Part shown: positions 1-8,754 of the stretch, piece by piece
How the letters are laid out: the number at the start of each line of letters is the position of its first letter
How positions within the stretch are numbered: the stretch's first letter is position 1
Source: Pseudomonadota bacterium
Lineage (GTDB): Bacteria > Myxococcota_A > Polyangia > Polyangiales > Polyangiaceae
NCBI GenBank assembly: GCA_023398955.1
Contig: JAEWRL010000174.1
Location: 45,588-109,587 of the forward strand
DNA length: 64,000 nucleotides
Reading direction: 5' to 3'
Position numbers and translations under genes: made by a program
The notes under the pieces: generated by a model
Seen by the model: only the letters and a program-made list of their open reading frames with translations
Databases searched by the model: none
Told to the model about the DNA's origin: nothing

Positions 1-1089
1 CCCTCCCTCGATGACACGCCGTTGGATCGCCCGCGCTGCAAGCAACGTCCCTCGCTCGTCCTGGCTCAAGCTCTGCCAGGCCGCGGAAGGCGTCTCACCT
101 TCAGAGACCTGATTGATGCGTGGGGTTGGCTCGAGCGGGCTCGTGGGGACCCGCTCTGGAACGGTGGACTCCGCAGCGCCATCGAGCGCGACTCCGGGGC
201 GGAGGGCGCGCTCCGCGGCCCAAAACTCGGCGAATCGCTCTCGATCAGTCGTCATGCGCCGCCACATCGCGTACTCGTCGAGGTCGTCGACGTAGGAGAG
301 GTCGCGGTACCCTGGTGCTGTCACATGGAGGGGCTGCGGCCGTGCGCCTCGGGGCGCCACGCAAACCGCCAGAACCTTGCCTGGCGGCAGCGGGAGCAGC
401 TCCGGGAACCGCCGGAGCTCTCCTGACGCTACGATCCGCTCAACGGTGACGATGACCCCTTGGCGAGCACCGAGGGCACTGTGCAGCCCCTCGCAGAAAG
501 GGGGGCCAAGCAGCACGTTCCCCTCGGCGTCCCCGACGGCAGCATGCAGAAAGGTGAGGTCGGCGCGCAGAGCCGCAACCAACCCCACCAACTGGCCAGG
601 ACGCGCGGGATCGGGCACTTGCCAGAACAGCCCCTTATCCTTCAGAGTAGCCCCTAAGTCCGTGCCGGAGAGGCTTCGCGTCACCGCGTAAGGTTCCCCG
701 CGTGCTCCAGCCCGGAAGGCCGCGACGTAGGTGGCCAGCGACCACTGCTCGAGCTCGAACCCCTCGCTCTCGAGCTCCTGATAGAGAGCATTGGGGCGTG
801 GAACAGGGTAGTTGTCGCCGAAGAAGGTGGCGATGTAGCGCCGCCCCAGCCGAAGCAGGCCGAGCAGATGAGCGACCGAGTGAAAGCCGGTCGTGCTGAG
901 CGTAAACTGCGGCGAGCGGCCGTCGAACTGGTGAGCCACCTCCCGCAATGCCGCATTGGACCGGCTCGGCGTCGACGCGAAGTGCAGATGTGCCTCTGGC
1001 TGGACGTGCAGGCGCACGGCATCCGCGAGCAGCATCAATCGGCCGGGCCCCTCGTCAGCGGCCGGGCGTGGACTCGTCGAGCTCATCAT
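1..1089 (-). CDS. Family I CoA-transferase, alpha-subunit type (3' end beyond window)
   Basis: The frame stays open for 363 codons from ATG 1089 to the window edge, so the C-terminus is missing. Residues about 45-110 (TTGFHSVAHLLGLLRLGRRY, then FFGDNYPVPRPNALY) and about 155-200 (LVAALRADLTFLHAAVGDAEGN followed by VIVTVERIV) resemble the alpha subunit of glutaconate-type CoA-transferases, which move CoA between acyl groups. The catalytic Glu lies in the beta subunit of these enzymes and is not visible here; it may be encoded downstream, outside the window. An AAGGAGGG ribosome site lies 7 nt before ATG 1089 and overlaps the stop of the FabH-like gene 15 nt upstream, so this is the third gene of an operon. 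The native substrate cannot be told. Family fairly sure, reaction uncertain. Confidence 0.7.
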   Translation of the reverse strand, partial: MMSSTSPRPAADEGPGRLMLLADAVRLHVQPEAHLHFASTPSRSNAALREVAHQFDGRSPQFTLSTTGFHSVAHLLGLLRLGRRYIATFFGDNYPVPRPNALYQELESEGFELEQWSLATYVAAFRAGARGEPYAVTRSLSGTDLGATLKDKGLFWQVPDPARPGQLVGLVAALRADLTFLHAAVGDAEGNVLLGPPFCEGLHSALGARQGVIVTVERIVASGELRRFPELLPLPPGKVLAVCVAPRGARPQPLHVTAPGYRDLSYVDDLDEYAMWRRMTTDRERFAEFWAAERALRPGVALDGAAESTVPERVPTSPLEPTPRINQVSEGETPSAAWQSLSQDERGTLLAARAIQRRVIEGG

Positions 1090-1104
1090 CGGGCGACCCT
1101 CCTT

Positions 1105-2130
1105 TTACACTCGCAGTAGCGTGCCCGCGCAGTTCAGCCCAGCACCGACAGCGAGCGCCAGCACGAGGTCCCCAGAGCGAATCGTCCCACGGTGGATCTC
1201 GTCCGCCAGGCACGCTGGAATACTCGAGCTCCCCGCAAACCCCAGCTCGCTGGCGCCCCAAAGGATACGATCCTCCGGCCACTCGAGCGCCGTTGCAATC
1301 TGAGACACGAGCCCGCGGTGGGTCTGCAGGGGCAAGAGCCACTGCACCTCTGCGGGCGAGAGCGAGTTCCTGCGAAGCAACAGACGACCGCACTCCACGA
1401 AGGCAGCCAAGCTGGCCTCTGCCGCCTGGCTGCCCATCATGATGATGCTGCGTGCATCAGGGCCAATGCCGACCCAATCGTACTTCTCCGGATCGGTGTA
1501 CCCGCAGTGGTCCAGGATCCCTGTTCCTTCTCCTTCGGATGCCCTTCGCAGGATCGCAGCACCCGCCGAGTCCCCCACCATGAAGCAGAAGGAGGAGCGG
1601 TTCGTATCGGCAGTGGCAAGTCGGCTCCCCTGCTCGACTGCGATCACCAGCACCGCTCGACGATTCGGGTTGGCCAGTAATCCATCAGCCACCTCGAGTC
1701 CGCGCAGGAATCCAGTACAATAGCAGGCCTTGATGTCGAGACCGAGTGCCTGACCGAGGCCGAGCTGACGGAGAGCCAATGGTGCTAGATCCGCCGCCGC
1801 GGGGTTGCTCGACGACACCGGCTGGACCACGGGCATTGTCGTTCCGGATGCCACGATGACGACGTCGACCTCTGCAAGTTCCCGAGGATAGCGCGCCGCA
1901 ACGGCCACGAGTGCCTCGCTCATGAGCGTCGCCGCGCTTTCGTCGACTCCACACCAGCGCCGCACGCTAATCCCACTCTCCGCGGCGATGCGAGCCCAAC
2001 CGTCGGACGGCTCGGAGGACACCAGTTCAAGGAACTCACTGTTGCTGACCGAGCGCTTGGGGTAGGCGCTCGCGAAGCCAACGAGGCGGGCACCGTGAGC
2101 CATGGCCAAACGGGCATTCCGCCCGCCCAT
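1105..2130 (-). CDS. FabH-like beta-ketoacyl synthase III family protein, atypical active site
   Basis: A thiolase-fold condensing enzyme of about 340 residues, the normal length for the family. The nucleophile motif is present (KACYCTGF, the second Cys aligning with the FabH catalytic Cys). The other two triad positions look changed. FabH PHQAN appears as PLQTH in WLLPLQTHRGL, and FabH GNTSAAS appears as GFAGSSS, so the active-site His and Asn seem replaced by Leu and Phe. The enzyme may still form an acyl-thioester while performing acyl transfer or an unusual condensation, as specialised FabH relatives do in natural-product pathways. The start is GTG 2133 or ATG 2130, both overlapping the stop of the upstream ketosynthase gene, so translation is probably coupled. 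The substrate is unknown. Confidence 0.8.
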   Translation of the reverse strand: MGGRNARLAMAHGARLVGFASAYPKRSVSNSEFLELVSSEPSDGWARIAAESGISVRRWCGVDESAATLMSEALVAVAARYPRELAEVDVVIVASGTTMPVVQPVSSSNPAAADLAPLALRQLGLGQALGLDIKACYCTGFLRGLEVADGLLANPNRRAVLVIAVEQGSRLATADTNRSSFCFMVGDSAGAAILRRASEGEGTGILDHCGYTDPEKYDWVGIGPDARSIIMMGSQAAEASLAAFVECGRLLLRRNSLSPAEVQWLLPLQTHRGLVSQIATALEWPEDRILWGASELGFAGSSSIPACLADEIHRGTIRSGDLVLALAVGAGLNCAGTLLRV

Positions 2131-3467
2131 CACGGCTGCACCCGCTCCAGGGCGAGGGCCGCATTCTGACCACCGATCCCGTAGGCAACGACGAGACCAG
2201 CCCTCAACTCCCTGCTCTCGCCACCCTTCTCCTGATGATTGAAGCCATGCACCTTGCCGCGGGGATCGCTGCCGACGGTTGGGATGGTGTGGGCGTTGTG
2301 GAGCATGAGGGCGCTAGCCGCCACATTGAGAGCGCTGGACGCGCCAAGGGTGTGGCCGTACACCGGCTTGGTGGAGATGAGTGGCACGGTGCGCGTGCGC
2401 TCCCCAAACACCCGTTTCATGTAGTTGAGCTCCGAGATGTCGCTGGCACGCACGCCGTTACCGTGGCCCAGCACAAAGTCGATCTCGCTGCTTTCTACGT
2501 CGTTGCGCTCCAGGAGCTCGGCGATCAGCCGCGCGGGCCTCTCGCCAGTGAAGTCGACGTCCGTGGGGTGAGTCCCCCCGTTGCCGTAGTGATACCCGGC
2601 GATGCGCGCCAGTGGCCTCGCGCCGCGCCGTCGCGCATGGCTCGCGGTCTCGAGCACGAGGGTAACCGCACCTTCACCGAAGGCGTTCAGGTGATGGCCC
2701 GTGTAAGGTTGAATGGCTTTCGTGGGATCCTCCGCGTTGCTCATGAGCCCCGCGTCCTTGTACATCTGGAACAGGGGCTCCACGAGGGCCACGTCATGGC
2801 CCGTACCGAAGGCAATCTCGACGTTACCGAGGAGCAGCTCGCGATAGGCGTGGCCAATCGCGATCGCCCCTGCTGCACAGGTCCCGTTGAAGGTGTACGT
2901 GGGACCCTGCGTCCCGAGGATCGCTGCGGCGATCCCAACCGCCTGGCCCGGCATCCCTGCGCTGATTTCATGGACACTCAAGCGAGAGCCAGGCTCGGAG
3001 ACCTGCCGTCGGATGAGATCGTACCAAAACGCGAAGCTGCCCCGCGATGTCCCGTCGAATAGCCCGACGCGCCGCTGTCGCATGGCTATCGGGTCCATCC
3101 CAGCGTCCAGAGCTGCCTGGACGACGGAGCAGAGATAGACGAGCTGCTCCCGATGACAGCGGCGATAGAGGCGAGGATTGATGCCGGGCAGGTACTGGGC
3201 CGCGACGAAGTCCCCAATCCTACCCACAGGCCGCGGCTCGCTGTCCTCAGGGTCGTACTCGATCCGGAGCTGCGTTTCTCCGTCCCGCAGCTGCTGCCAG
3301 AAGGTGCCACGATTGTCGCACCCGGGGAGCATCACGCCAATCCCCGTAATGACCACCTCCTCTGCTAGGCTGCTCGAGACGGCGCTGATCCGCCCAGCCC
3401 CCTGGTAGGAAGGGAGCTCCGAGACACGTGTCGGGCCGATACGCTCCGTGGCTTCCGCTTGTCCCAT
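2130..3467 (-). CDS. Beta-ketoacyl synthase (FabF/KAS I-II type)
   Basis: 445 residues with a complete ketosynthase Cys-His-His triad: Cys in FNGTCAAGAIAIGHAY, the first His in LGHGNGVRASDISE and the second in STKPVYGHTLGASS with the usual Lys before it. The core begins at VVITGIGVMLPG, about 38 residues in, so there is a short N-terminal extension of unknown role. The first His motif is GHGNG rather than the common AHGTG. It probably carries out decarboxylative chain extension on a carrier protein or CoA substrate. It is the first gene of an operon with the FabH-like and CoA-transferase genes. No carrier protein, ketoreductase or dehydratase gene lies between them, which argues against housekeeping fatty-acid synthesis and for a dedicated pathway (inference). 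Confidence 0.85.
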   Translation of the reverse strand: MGQAEATERIGPTRVSELPSYQGAGRISAVSSSLAEEVVITGIGVMLPGCDNRGTFWQQLRDGETQLRIEYDPEDSEPRPVGRIGDFVAAQYLPGINPRLYRRCHREQLVYLCSVVQAALDAGMDPIAMRQRRVGLFDGTSRGSFAFWYDLIRRQVSEPGSRLSVHEISAGMPGQAVGIAAAILGTQGPTYTFNGTCAAGAIAIGHAYRELLLGNVEIAFGTGHDVALVEPLFQMYKDAGLMSNAEDPTKAIQPYTGHHLNAFGEGAVTLVLETASHARRRGARPLARIAGYHYGNGGTHPTDVDFTGERPARLIAELLERNDVESSEIDFVLGHGNGVRASDISELNYMKRVFGERTRTVPLISTKPVYGHTLGASSALNVAASALMLHNAHTIPTVGSDPRGKVHGFNHQEKGGESRELRAGLVVAYGIGGQNAALALERVQP

Positions 3468-3753
3468 GACGCAACACTCACCAGGTGCTTTCGGGTGAAA
3501 ACCAGAGCTCCCAAATCGACCTGGCCCTTTCGGGGCGTCAACGACGGCTGACAGTGCGTTCCACTTAAGGGCCTTGGCGGGGATTTCTCACAGGACGCAG
3601 AGAATGCGTTTCACGCGTGAAATAGGATCGCGTCTGCCAGCTATTCTGTCCCGCTCGACGCGGCCGTATGCGGGCGCGATGGATGCGGACCGCGCCGCTG
3701 CTTCACTGGCGGCGTTGGGGGCTCGCGACAGGATGCATGTTTCCGAGGAACCG

Positions 3754-4188
3754 ATGACTAGTGCCGTTGTTCCCATTCGACTTGGAAGAACCTGGCTCTT
3801 GGTGCACGCGGAGAGCGTTCGAGAGTTCCTCGCGAGCACGCGTTGGCTATCTGTACCGGGCTCCACGCCGCTCATGCCGGGGGTCATGACGTGGCGTGGC
3901 CGGGCGATTCCAGTGGTGGATCTTCCTCGCTCGCTGGGCGTCGGTGTCATAACGCCCACCGAGCACCGCTCTCGCGTGCTCGTCGTGCAGCACGCCGTCG
4001 GTGTCGTGGCGGTGCCCGTCGATGGCGCACGAGAGGTAGTAATGCTGCCCGCGGACTCGCTGCGCCCGCCCCATCTCTCGACGACTCCCTACACGCTCGG
4101 GGAAGTCGAGCAGGGGGATGAGGTACTCCCAGTGATCGACCTCGAACAGCTCCTGAAGGACCTCGGGAAAGCAAGTGCTGGGACATGA
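3754..4188 (+). CDS. cheW: CheW-type chemosensory coupling protein
   Basis: A CheW-domain protein of 144 residues that links receptors to the CheA kinase. The diagnostic segment GVMTWRGRAIPVVDL matches the conserved loop of the CheW beta barrel, and the C-terminus (EVLPVIDLEQLL) is the usual last strand and helix. The frame is open upstream to 3574, but the domain starts at about 3754, where GAGGAA lies a few bases before ATG, so I chose that start; ATG 3733 or 3679 would add a short tail. The stop overlaps the next start by 4 nt. It is the first gene of a six-gene chemosensory operon and is the only one of the two coupling-like proteins with a complete core motif. Confidence 0.88.
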   Translation: MTSAVVPIRLGRTWLLVHAESVREFLASTRWLSVPGSTPLMPGVMTWRGRAIPVVDLPRSLGVGVITPTEHRSRVLVVQHAVGVVAVPVDGAREVVMLPADSLRPPHLSTTPYTLGEVEQGDEVLPVIDLEQLLKDLGKASAGT

Positions 4189-4586
4189 CGCCCACGACGA
4201 ACACGTGGACGGTGAGCAACACGGCAGTCGGCCACCTCTTGCTCGCGACGACACCGACGATCGTAGCGGTGCCCTCACGATACGTGCTGGCGGTGTCCGC
4301 CGCTGCGACATGGACCGCGGAGCAGCCACCTTGCCTCGCGAGCGCACTGGGCATCGCCTTCGAAGCAGACGAGCCAGCCTGGATCCTACGCATTGGCAGC
4401 GATCCGCACGCCCTCGTCGCCCGCGCCACGGGCCGCCTCCGCATCGCTCAGCTGCTACCCGGCGAGCTCCTACCCATGCCCGTCATGGGGAACGAAACAT
4501 CGAACTACAGCCACGTCGTCGTGAAGCAGGGCACGCCGTGGGCTCTCGTGCTGGATGTCCCTGCACTGCGTCAACTGCATCGGTAA
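4185..4586 (+). CDS. Degenerate CheW-like protein of the chemosensory operon
   Basis: 133 residues, overlapping the cheW stop (ATGA) and ending 14 nt before the receptor gene. No standard domain is obvious, but the second half reads like the C-terminal half of CheW: a strand (AWILRIGSDPHALVARATG), RIAQLLPGELLPMP, then WALVLDVPALRQL as the terminal strand and helix. The central G..RG..iPv.DL loop of true CheW is missing and the protein is slightly short. Accessory chemosensory systems of the Wsp type often carry two different CheW-like proteins, so this is plausibly a specialised scaffold or array-tuning component. That role is inferred; the assignment to the CheW fold is moderate. Confidence 0.65.
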   Translation: MTPTTNTWTVSNTAVGHLLLATTPTIVAVPSRYVLAVSAAATWTAEQPPCLASALGIAFEADEPAWILRIGSDPHALVARATGRLRIAQLLPGELLPMPVMGNETSNYSHVVVKQGTPWALVLDVPALRQLHR

Positions 4587-4600
4587 ATGGGTGATATACC

Positions 4601-6649
4601 ATGGGTTTCCGGAATCTGACCTTTCGTACCATCTTCGCGTTCGTCGCGCTCGACGTGCTGTTCAACCCACTCGTCGTCGCTGCCTACATCCAGCTCCTGG
4701 GGCTCGAGGTCACGCGAACACCGGTCCTGGTCCTCGCTGCACTGGTAGCCGTCAAGGTAGTGGCCTGCGGCGCCTATATCCGCGCGCAGCTCGAGCCCTA
4801 CGAGGCCCTCGCCGCGACTCCCGCAGCGGGTCGCACCGCGCAGCAAATACACAGCGCCGACGAGCGCCTGCAGCGCGCACCCACTAGGGTTGGCCTCTTC
4901 TATGCAACGAGCTGGTCGCTCACCTATGGCGCGGGGTTTGCCCTACTCCGCACTCGGCTCGGTGAAGGGCTGGATTTCAACTCTGGGGCTTGGGCTGTGG
5001 CGAGCCTGGTCATGGTGGCTGTATGGTTTGGCGGGCTCGCGTTCGGGCTCCCTCTCATCGGATTCCTAGTTTCCAACGCGGCCGGCGAGTGCTCGCGCTA
5101 CGCCCGGCAGCTGGGGGTTACGCTCTCACGAGCTCCCGAGTCCCTCCAGTTCCGCATCGGCACCATTGCCCTCGCTCTCGGCCTCGGTCCCACCCTGTGG
5201 ACCATGGCACTCGGGTACACCAAACAGGTGGACGCCCAGGAGCACTTCAATGCAGCACAAGCCGCTTCGGCGGTCGCGAGAATCGCGGACGCCTGGCACC
5301 CTGAGCGCGCGAGGAGTGAGCTCGTTCGCATCGTGAAAGCCGCGGAGAGCGCGACACCAGGCTTGAGTCTTGAGGTGATCGGGGCTGGCGGAAAGCTGCT
5401 CGTGAGCGCCGCGGGTGAGGTACCCCGACTGGCCGCGTTCGCGACGGCGGCGCGAGAGGACAAGCTGGGGCTCCTCACCGAGCGCGAGTCAGCAGCACGC
5501 ATCGCCTACCAGCGCCTCGATGGCGGTGCGGTCGCCGTCGCCCGGGCAGATGTTCCCTCTGAAAGCGTGGGAAGCTTCGTCCTCAGCGCAGCGCTCTTCG
5601 CTCTCGTCGTCACGGCGTGGGCTCCGATCTGCGCGTTCATCCTGGGGCGTGCCGTCACGAGCCCCGTCGAGCGCCTCATCAGCACCACCGAGCGGATCGT
5701 TGCGGAGGGCAAGCAGTCCGAAATGGCAGCCCTTCCCGTCGTGCGAAACGACGAGGTGGGGCGCCTGTCCGAGCGGTTCAACGACCTCTTGGACATGATG
5801 CGGGACCTCAGCCGTGCCGCGGACTCGATCGCAGACGGCGAGCTCACTGTGCGGATCCACCGGCAGGGCGAGTTGCCCGACGCATTCCGCCGCATGCTCG
5901 AGAGCCTGCGCAACATGGTCCGCGAGATTCGCGCGACGTCGGTGGATCTGGCCAGTGCTGCTACGGAGATCCTCGCGGCCTCACAAGAGCAGGAGTCGGC
6001 GGCAGCCTCCCAATCAAGCGCCATGGAGGAGATCAGCCGCACGATGGACTCGCTCTCCGCTTCGGCCGCCCACGTGTCGGACTCCGTGCAGGGCGTCCTT
6101 GCCAACGCCGAGCAAACCCAGAGCACGACCGACCAGATGGTGGCGCGCATCACCGAACTGTCGGGCCACGCAAACCGCATTGGCGAGATCCTGGACGTGA
6201 TCCGAGAGATCGCCGATCGCAGCGACTTGTTGGCCCTGAACGGGTCTCTCGAAGCCAGTCGCGCCGGAGAGGGCGGCCAAGGGTTCGCGCTGGTGGCCGC
6301 CGAGATGCGCCGTCTCGCCGAGCGCGTCACCGCTTCCGTCGAAGACGTCAAGGGCCTCGTCAGCGACATCCGCGACTCCGGCGCGTCGACTGTTGCCGCG
6401 ACGGAAGAGGGACGCAGACTCGCAGACGGAACGACGGAGGCCGCTCGCCAGATCACCTTCGTGACCCAGCAGCAACGCAGTGGCACCGAGCAGGTGTCGG
6501 AGAGTGTTCGCAACATCACCGATGTCGTCACTCAGGCCGTCAGCGCTACGGCGCAAACCCGAACCTCTGCGCAAGGGTTGAAGACACAAGCAGACCGCCT
6601 GGCAGCGCTGGTAAAACGCTTCGATCTGGAGACCGGTGAGGCAACGTGA
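4601..6649 (+). CDS. Methyl-accepting chemotaxis protein with six-helix membrane domain
   Basis: 682 residues. Five hydrophobic segments lie at about 11-33, 40-60, 98-117, 131-157 and 186-206. An extracytoplasmic stretch of about 110 residues follows, then a sixth segment at about 326-348. A HAMP region comes next (TSPVERLISTTERIV, ending near NDEVGRLSERFNDLL), and a second HAMP-like stretch (ADSIADGELTVRI). The long coiled-coil signalling domain has its hairpin tip at EIADRSDLLALNGSLEASRA, which departs from the common TNLLALNAAIEAARAGE. It forms receptor arrays with CheW and CheA. The multi-helix N-terminus differs from the usual two-TM receptor and may sense a membrane or lipophilic cue (inference). 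The next gene, cheA, overlaps its stop. Confidence 0.92.
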   Translation: MGFRNLTFRTIFAFVALDVLFNPLVVAAYIQLLGLEVTRTPVLVLAALVAVKVVACGAYIRAQLEPYEALAATPAAGRTAQQIHSADERLQRAPTRVGLFYATSWSLTYGAGFALLRTRLGEGLDFNSGAWAVASLVMVAVWFGGLAFGLPLIGFLVSNAAGECSRYARQLGVTLSRAPESLQFRIGTIALALGLGPTLWTMALGYTKQVDAQEHFNAAQAASAVARIADAWHPERARSELVRIVKAAESATPGLSLEVIGAGGKLLVSAAGEVPRLAAFATAAREDKLGLLTERESAARIAYQRLDGGAVAVARADVPSESVGSFVLSAALFALVVTAWAPICAFILGRAVTSPVERLISTTERIVAEGKQSEMAALPVVRNDEVGRLSERFNDLLDMMRDLSRAADSIADGELTVRIHRQGELPDAFRRMLESLRNMVREIRATSVDLASAATEILAASQEQESAAASQSSAMEEISRTMDSLSASAAHVSDSVQGVLANAEQTQSTTDQMVARITELSGHANRIGEILDVIREIADRSDLLALNGSLEASRAGEGGQGFALVAAEMRRLAERVTASVEDVKGLVSDIRDSGASTVAATEEGRRLADGTTEAARQITFVTQQQRSGTEQVSESVRNITDVVTQAVSATAQTRTSAQGLKTQADRLAALVKRFDLETGEAT

Positions 6650-8748
6650 GCGACGAACGCGATGGGTTCGTGGAGAAGTTCCGCGCGAGCCTGCGCGCGC
6701 GCGTCTACCGCCTCAAGGAGATGCTGGGGGTGCTCCGGCACGTCCAGCAGGAGGCGGACGCCTTGGCCCAAGTGCTCGGCGAGCTTCACACCCTCAAGGG
6801 CGAGGCTCGCCTGCTGGGACTCCTGCCCCTCTCGGAGTTGGCCCATGTCCTTGAGACGGTACTGAGCGGGCCCACCGAGGGACGACTCCCCGCGGTCGAG
6901 CGAAGCCTCGACACGATGGCCCGCGCCTTGTCCGACAAGGTACCGCGCCAAGAGGCAGACGCCCTCCTGCAGGAGGCGCTGGAGAGGCTCCAGCAAGAGA
7001 CTGGCGTGAGAGGCGAGGAAGGCAGCAGCTCGCCGGAAGAACCCGGGACGGCCGATCCGGCCAGGGGCGAGCACACGGAGCATGCCCCAGCAGCTGCGTC
7101 GCTGCCCTCCGGGGACGCGGCACCGCTCGCGGCGTCAGCGGAGGCCTCCCGTTGGGTTCAGGTGGATGGCGAGCTCATCGACGAGCTCTGCGAAACGATG
7201 GCAGCCATTTCGGGGGATTACGGCCGACTCTTCGCGCAGGCCAAGCACCTCGTCGAAGTGATGAAGCGCGACTCCAGCCTGGGGACCGCCGTCCGCTCCG
7301 GGGCTTCCCTCATCGAGGAGTTCGCGCGCTTTCGTGTCGCCCTCGACAACGCGACGGTGCGTACCTGGCAGCTGCGCATGGTGCCTGCCTATCCGCTGCT
7401 GCGGGAGCTGGCGGAACACGCGCGTCAACTCGCGTCGGCCGCCGACAAGCCCGTGGAGGTCTCGGTGGATGCCAGCGGCGTGCAGCTCGAACGCGACGCC
7501 TTGGACAAGGTGTGGGACGCGATGCTCCACCTTGTGAGAAACTCCATCGACCACGGCTTGGAGAGCGCGGAGGAGCGTGGCGACAAGGATGACGTCGGCA
7601 GTCTCACCATCGGCGCTCGCACCGTCGGGACGAGCATCACCCTCACCGTCGCCGACGATGGTCGCGGCATCGACTGCGAGCGAGTTCGCCGCGCCGCAGT
7701 GGCGAGGCGACTGCTGACCCCCCAGGAAGCCGAGGCCATGAGCGACGACGATCTCGTTCAGCTGGTCTTCGAGCAAGGCTTCAGCACGCGCGAAAGCGTG
7801 AGCTCGCTCTCGGGGCGTGGGGTCGGACTGGACGTCGTGAAGATGCGCGCCGAGGAGCTGGGGGGCCGCGTCGAGGTGCATACCCAGAAGGGCGCGGGGG
7901 CCCGCTTCTCGATCACGCTACCCTTCACATTGACGAAAGAGCGATTGCTCGTCTTCGAGCTGACGGGCGCGCTCTATGGGCTGCCCGCGCGAGCAGTCCT
8001 GGCGGTGGTCGGGCAGCGTGACTTACCGAAGGGCCACGGAGACGCCGCGAAGGTATTCCGGTTCAACGAGCAGCCAGCGCCGCTACTCTCCCTGAGTGAG
8101 CTCCTTGGTCGCGAACCGGAACCGACATCCGCAGCGCTCGTCGTAGAGCTTCAAGACCAGGTGTACGGACTTCTCATTCCGAAGGTGCTCGGCGAGCGGG
8201 AGCTCTTGCGGCGGCCGGCCGAGCCCTTGCTGGCGCGCACCACGGCGATCGGGGCCAGCGCCTTGATGGAGGACGGCCGCGCCGTCCTCGTGCTCGACCT
8301 CGCGCACATTGCGCGTTCGGTTCGGCGGGCTCCTTCCACGAGCGAGGGTGTATCCCCCCAGAGTCTCGCCACCCGCTCGCTCCCCACGGTGCTGCTCGTG
8401 GACGATTCTCCAGTGATTCGCGACATGGTGTCCGAGATCCTGGCTTCCGCTGGGCTACGAGTGGTGACCGCGCCGAACGGCGTCGAAGCACTCGCGGCCC
8501 TTTCACGCGCCGAGCCCGACCTGGTCATCAGCGACATCGAGATGCCTCAGATGGACGGTTTCACCCTGCTCGAGCAGATTCGAAAGCGGTCACAGCGCTT
8601 ACCTGTCGTCATGTTGACTACAAGAGCCTCGGTGGAGGACCGGCAGCGAGCCACTACGTCTGGGGCCAACGCTTATGTCCTCAAGGCGGACTTCCGCAGT
8701 GACGTACTGCTCGATGTGGTGCAGCGTTTCGTTCCCTTGCACAGGTAG
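6646..8748 (+). CDS. cheA: CheA histidine kinase fused to a C-terminal receiver domain
   Basis: 700 residues starting at GTG 6646, overlapping the receptor stop. Domains in order: N-terminal Hpt with the phospho-His in LGELHTLKGEARLLG (H48); a short low-complexity linker with no clear P2 domain; dimerisation helices; an ATPase domain with N box LVRNSIDHG, G1 DDGRGID, F box GFST and G2 GRGVGLDVV; a CheW-like regulatory domain; and from about residue 582 a receiver with VDDS, the phospho-acceptor in ISDIEMPQMDG, and a Lys near the end (YVLKADF). CheA-receiver fusions are typical of WspE/FrzE-type systems, and no free cheY lies nearby. The receiver may be an output or a phosphate sink. Confidence 0.95.
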   Translation: MSDERDGFVEKFRASLRARVYRLKEMLGVLRHVQQEADALAQVLGELHTLKGEARLLGLLPLSELAHVLETVLSGPTEGRLPAVERSLDTMARALSDKVPRQEADALLQEALERLQQETGVRGEEGSSSPEEPGTADPARGEHTEHAPAAASLPSGDAAPLAASAEASRWVQVDGELIDELCETMAAISGDYGRLFAQAKHLVEVMKRDSSLGTAVRSGASLIEEFARFRVALDNATVRTWQLRMVPAYPLLRELAEHARQLASAADKPVEVSVDASGVQLERDALDKVWDAMLHLVRNSIDHGLESAEERGDKDDVGSLTIGARTVGTSITLTVADDGRGIDCERVRRAAVARRLLTPQEAEAMSDDDLVQLVFEQGFSTRESVSSLSGRGVGLDVVKMRAEELGGRVEVHTQKGAGARFSITLPFTLTKERLLVFELTGALYGLPARAVLAVVGQRDLPKGHGDAAKVFRFNEQPAPLLSLSELLGREPEPTSAALVVELQDQVYGLLIPKVLGERELLRRPAEPLLARTTAIGASALMEDGRAVLVLDLAHIARSVRRAPSTSEGVSPQSLATRSLPTVLLVDDSPVIRDMVSEILASAGLRVVTAPNGVEALAALSRAEPDLVISDIEMPQMDGFTLLEQIRKRSQRLPVVMLTTRASVEDRQRATTSGANAYVLKADFRSDVLLDVVQRFVPLHR

Positions 8749-8754
8749 GATCAG

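Noticed and set aside
5506..6531. 341-codon minus frame inside the first chemoreceptor gene
   Set aside because: The Ser/Arg-rich antisense of a coiled coil, a typical shadow.
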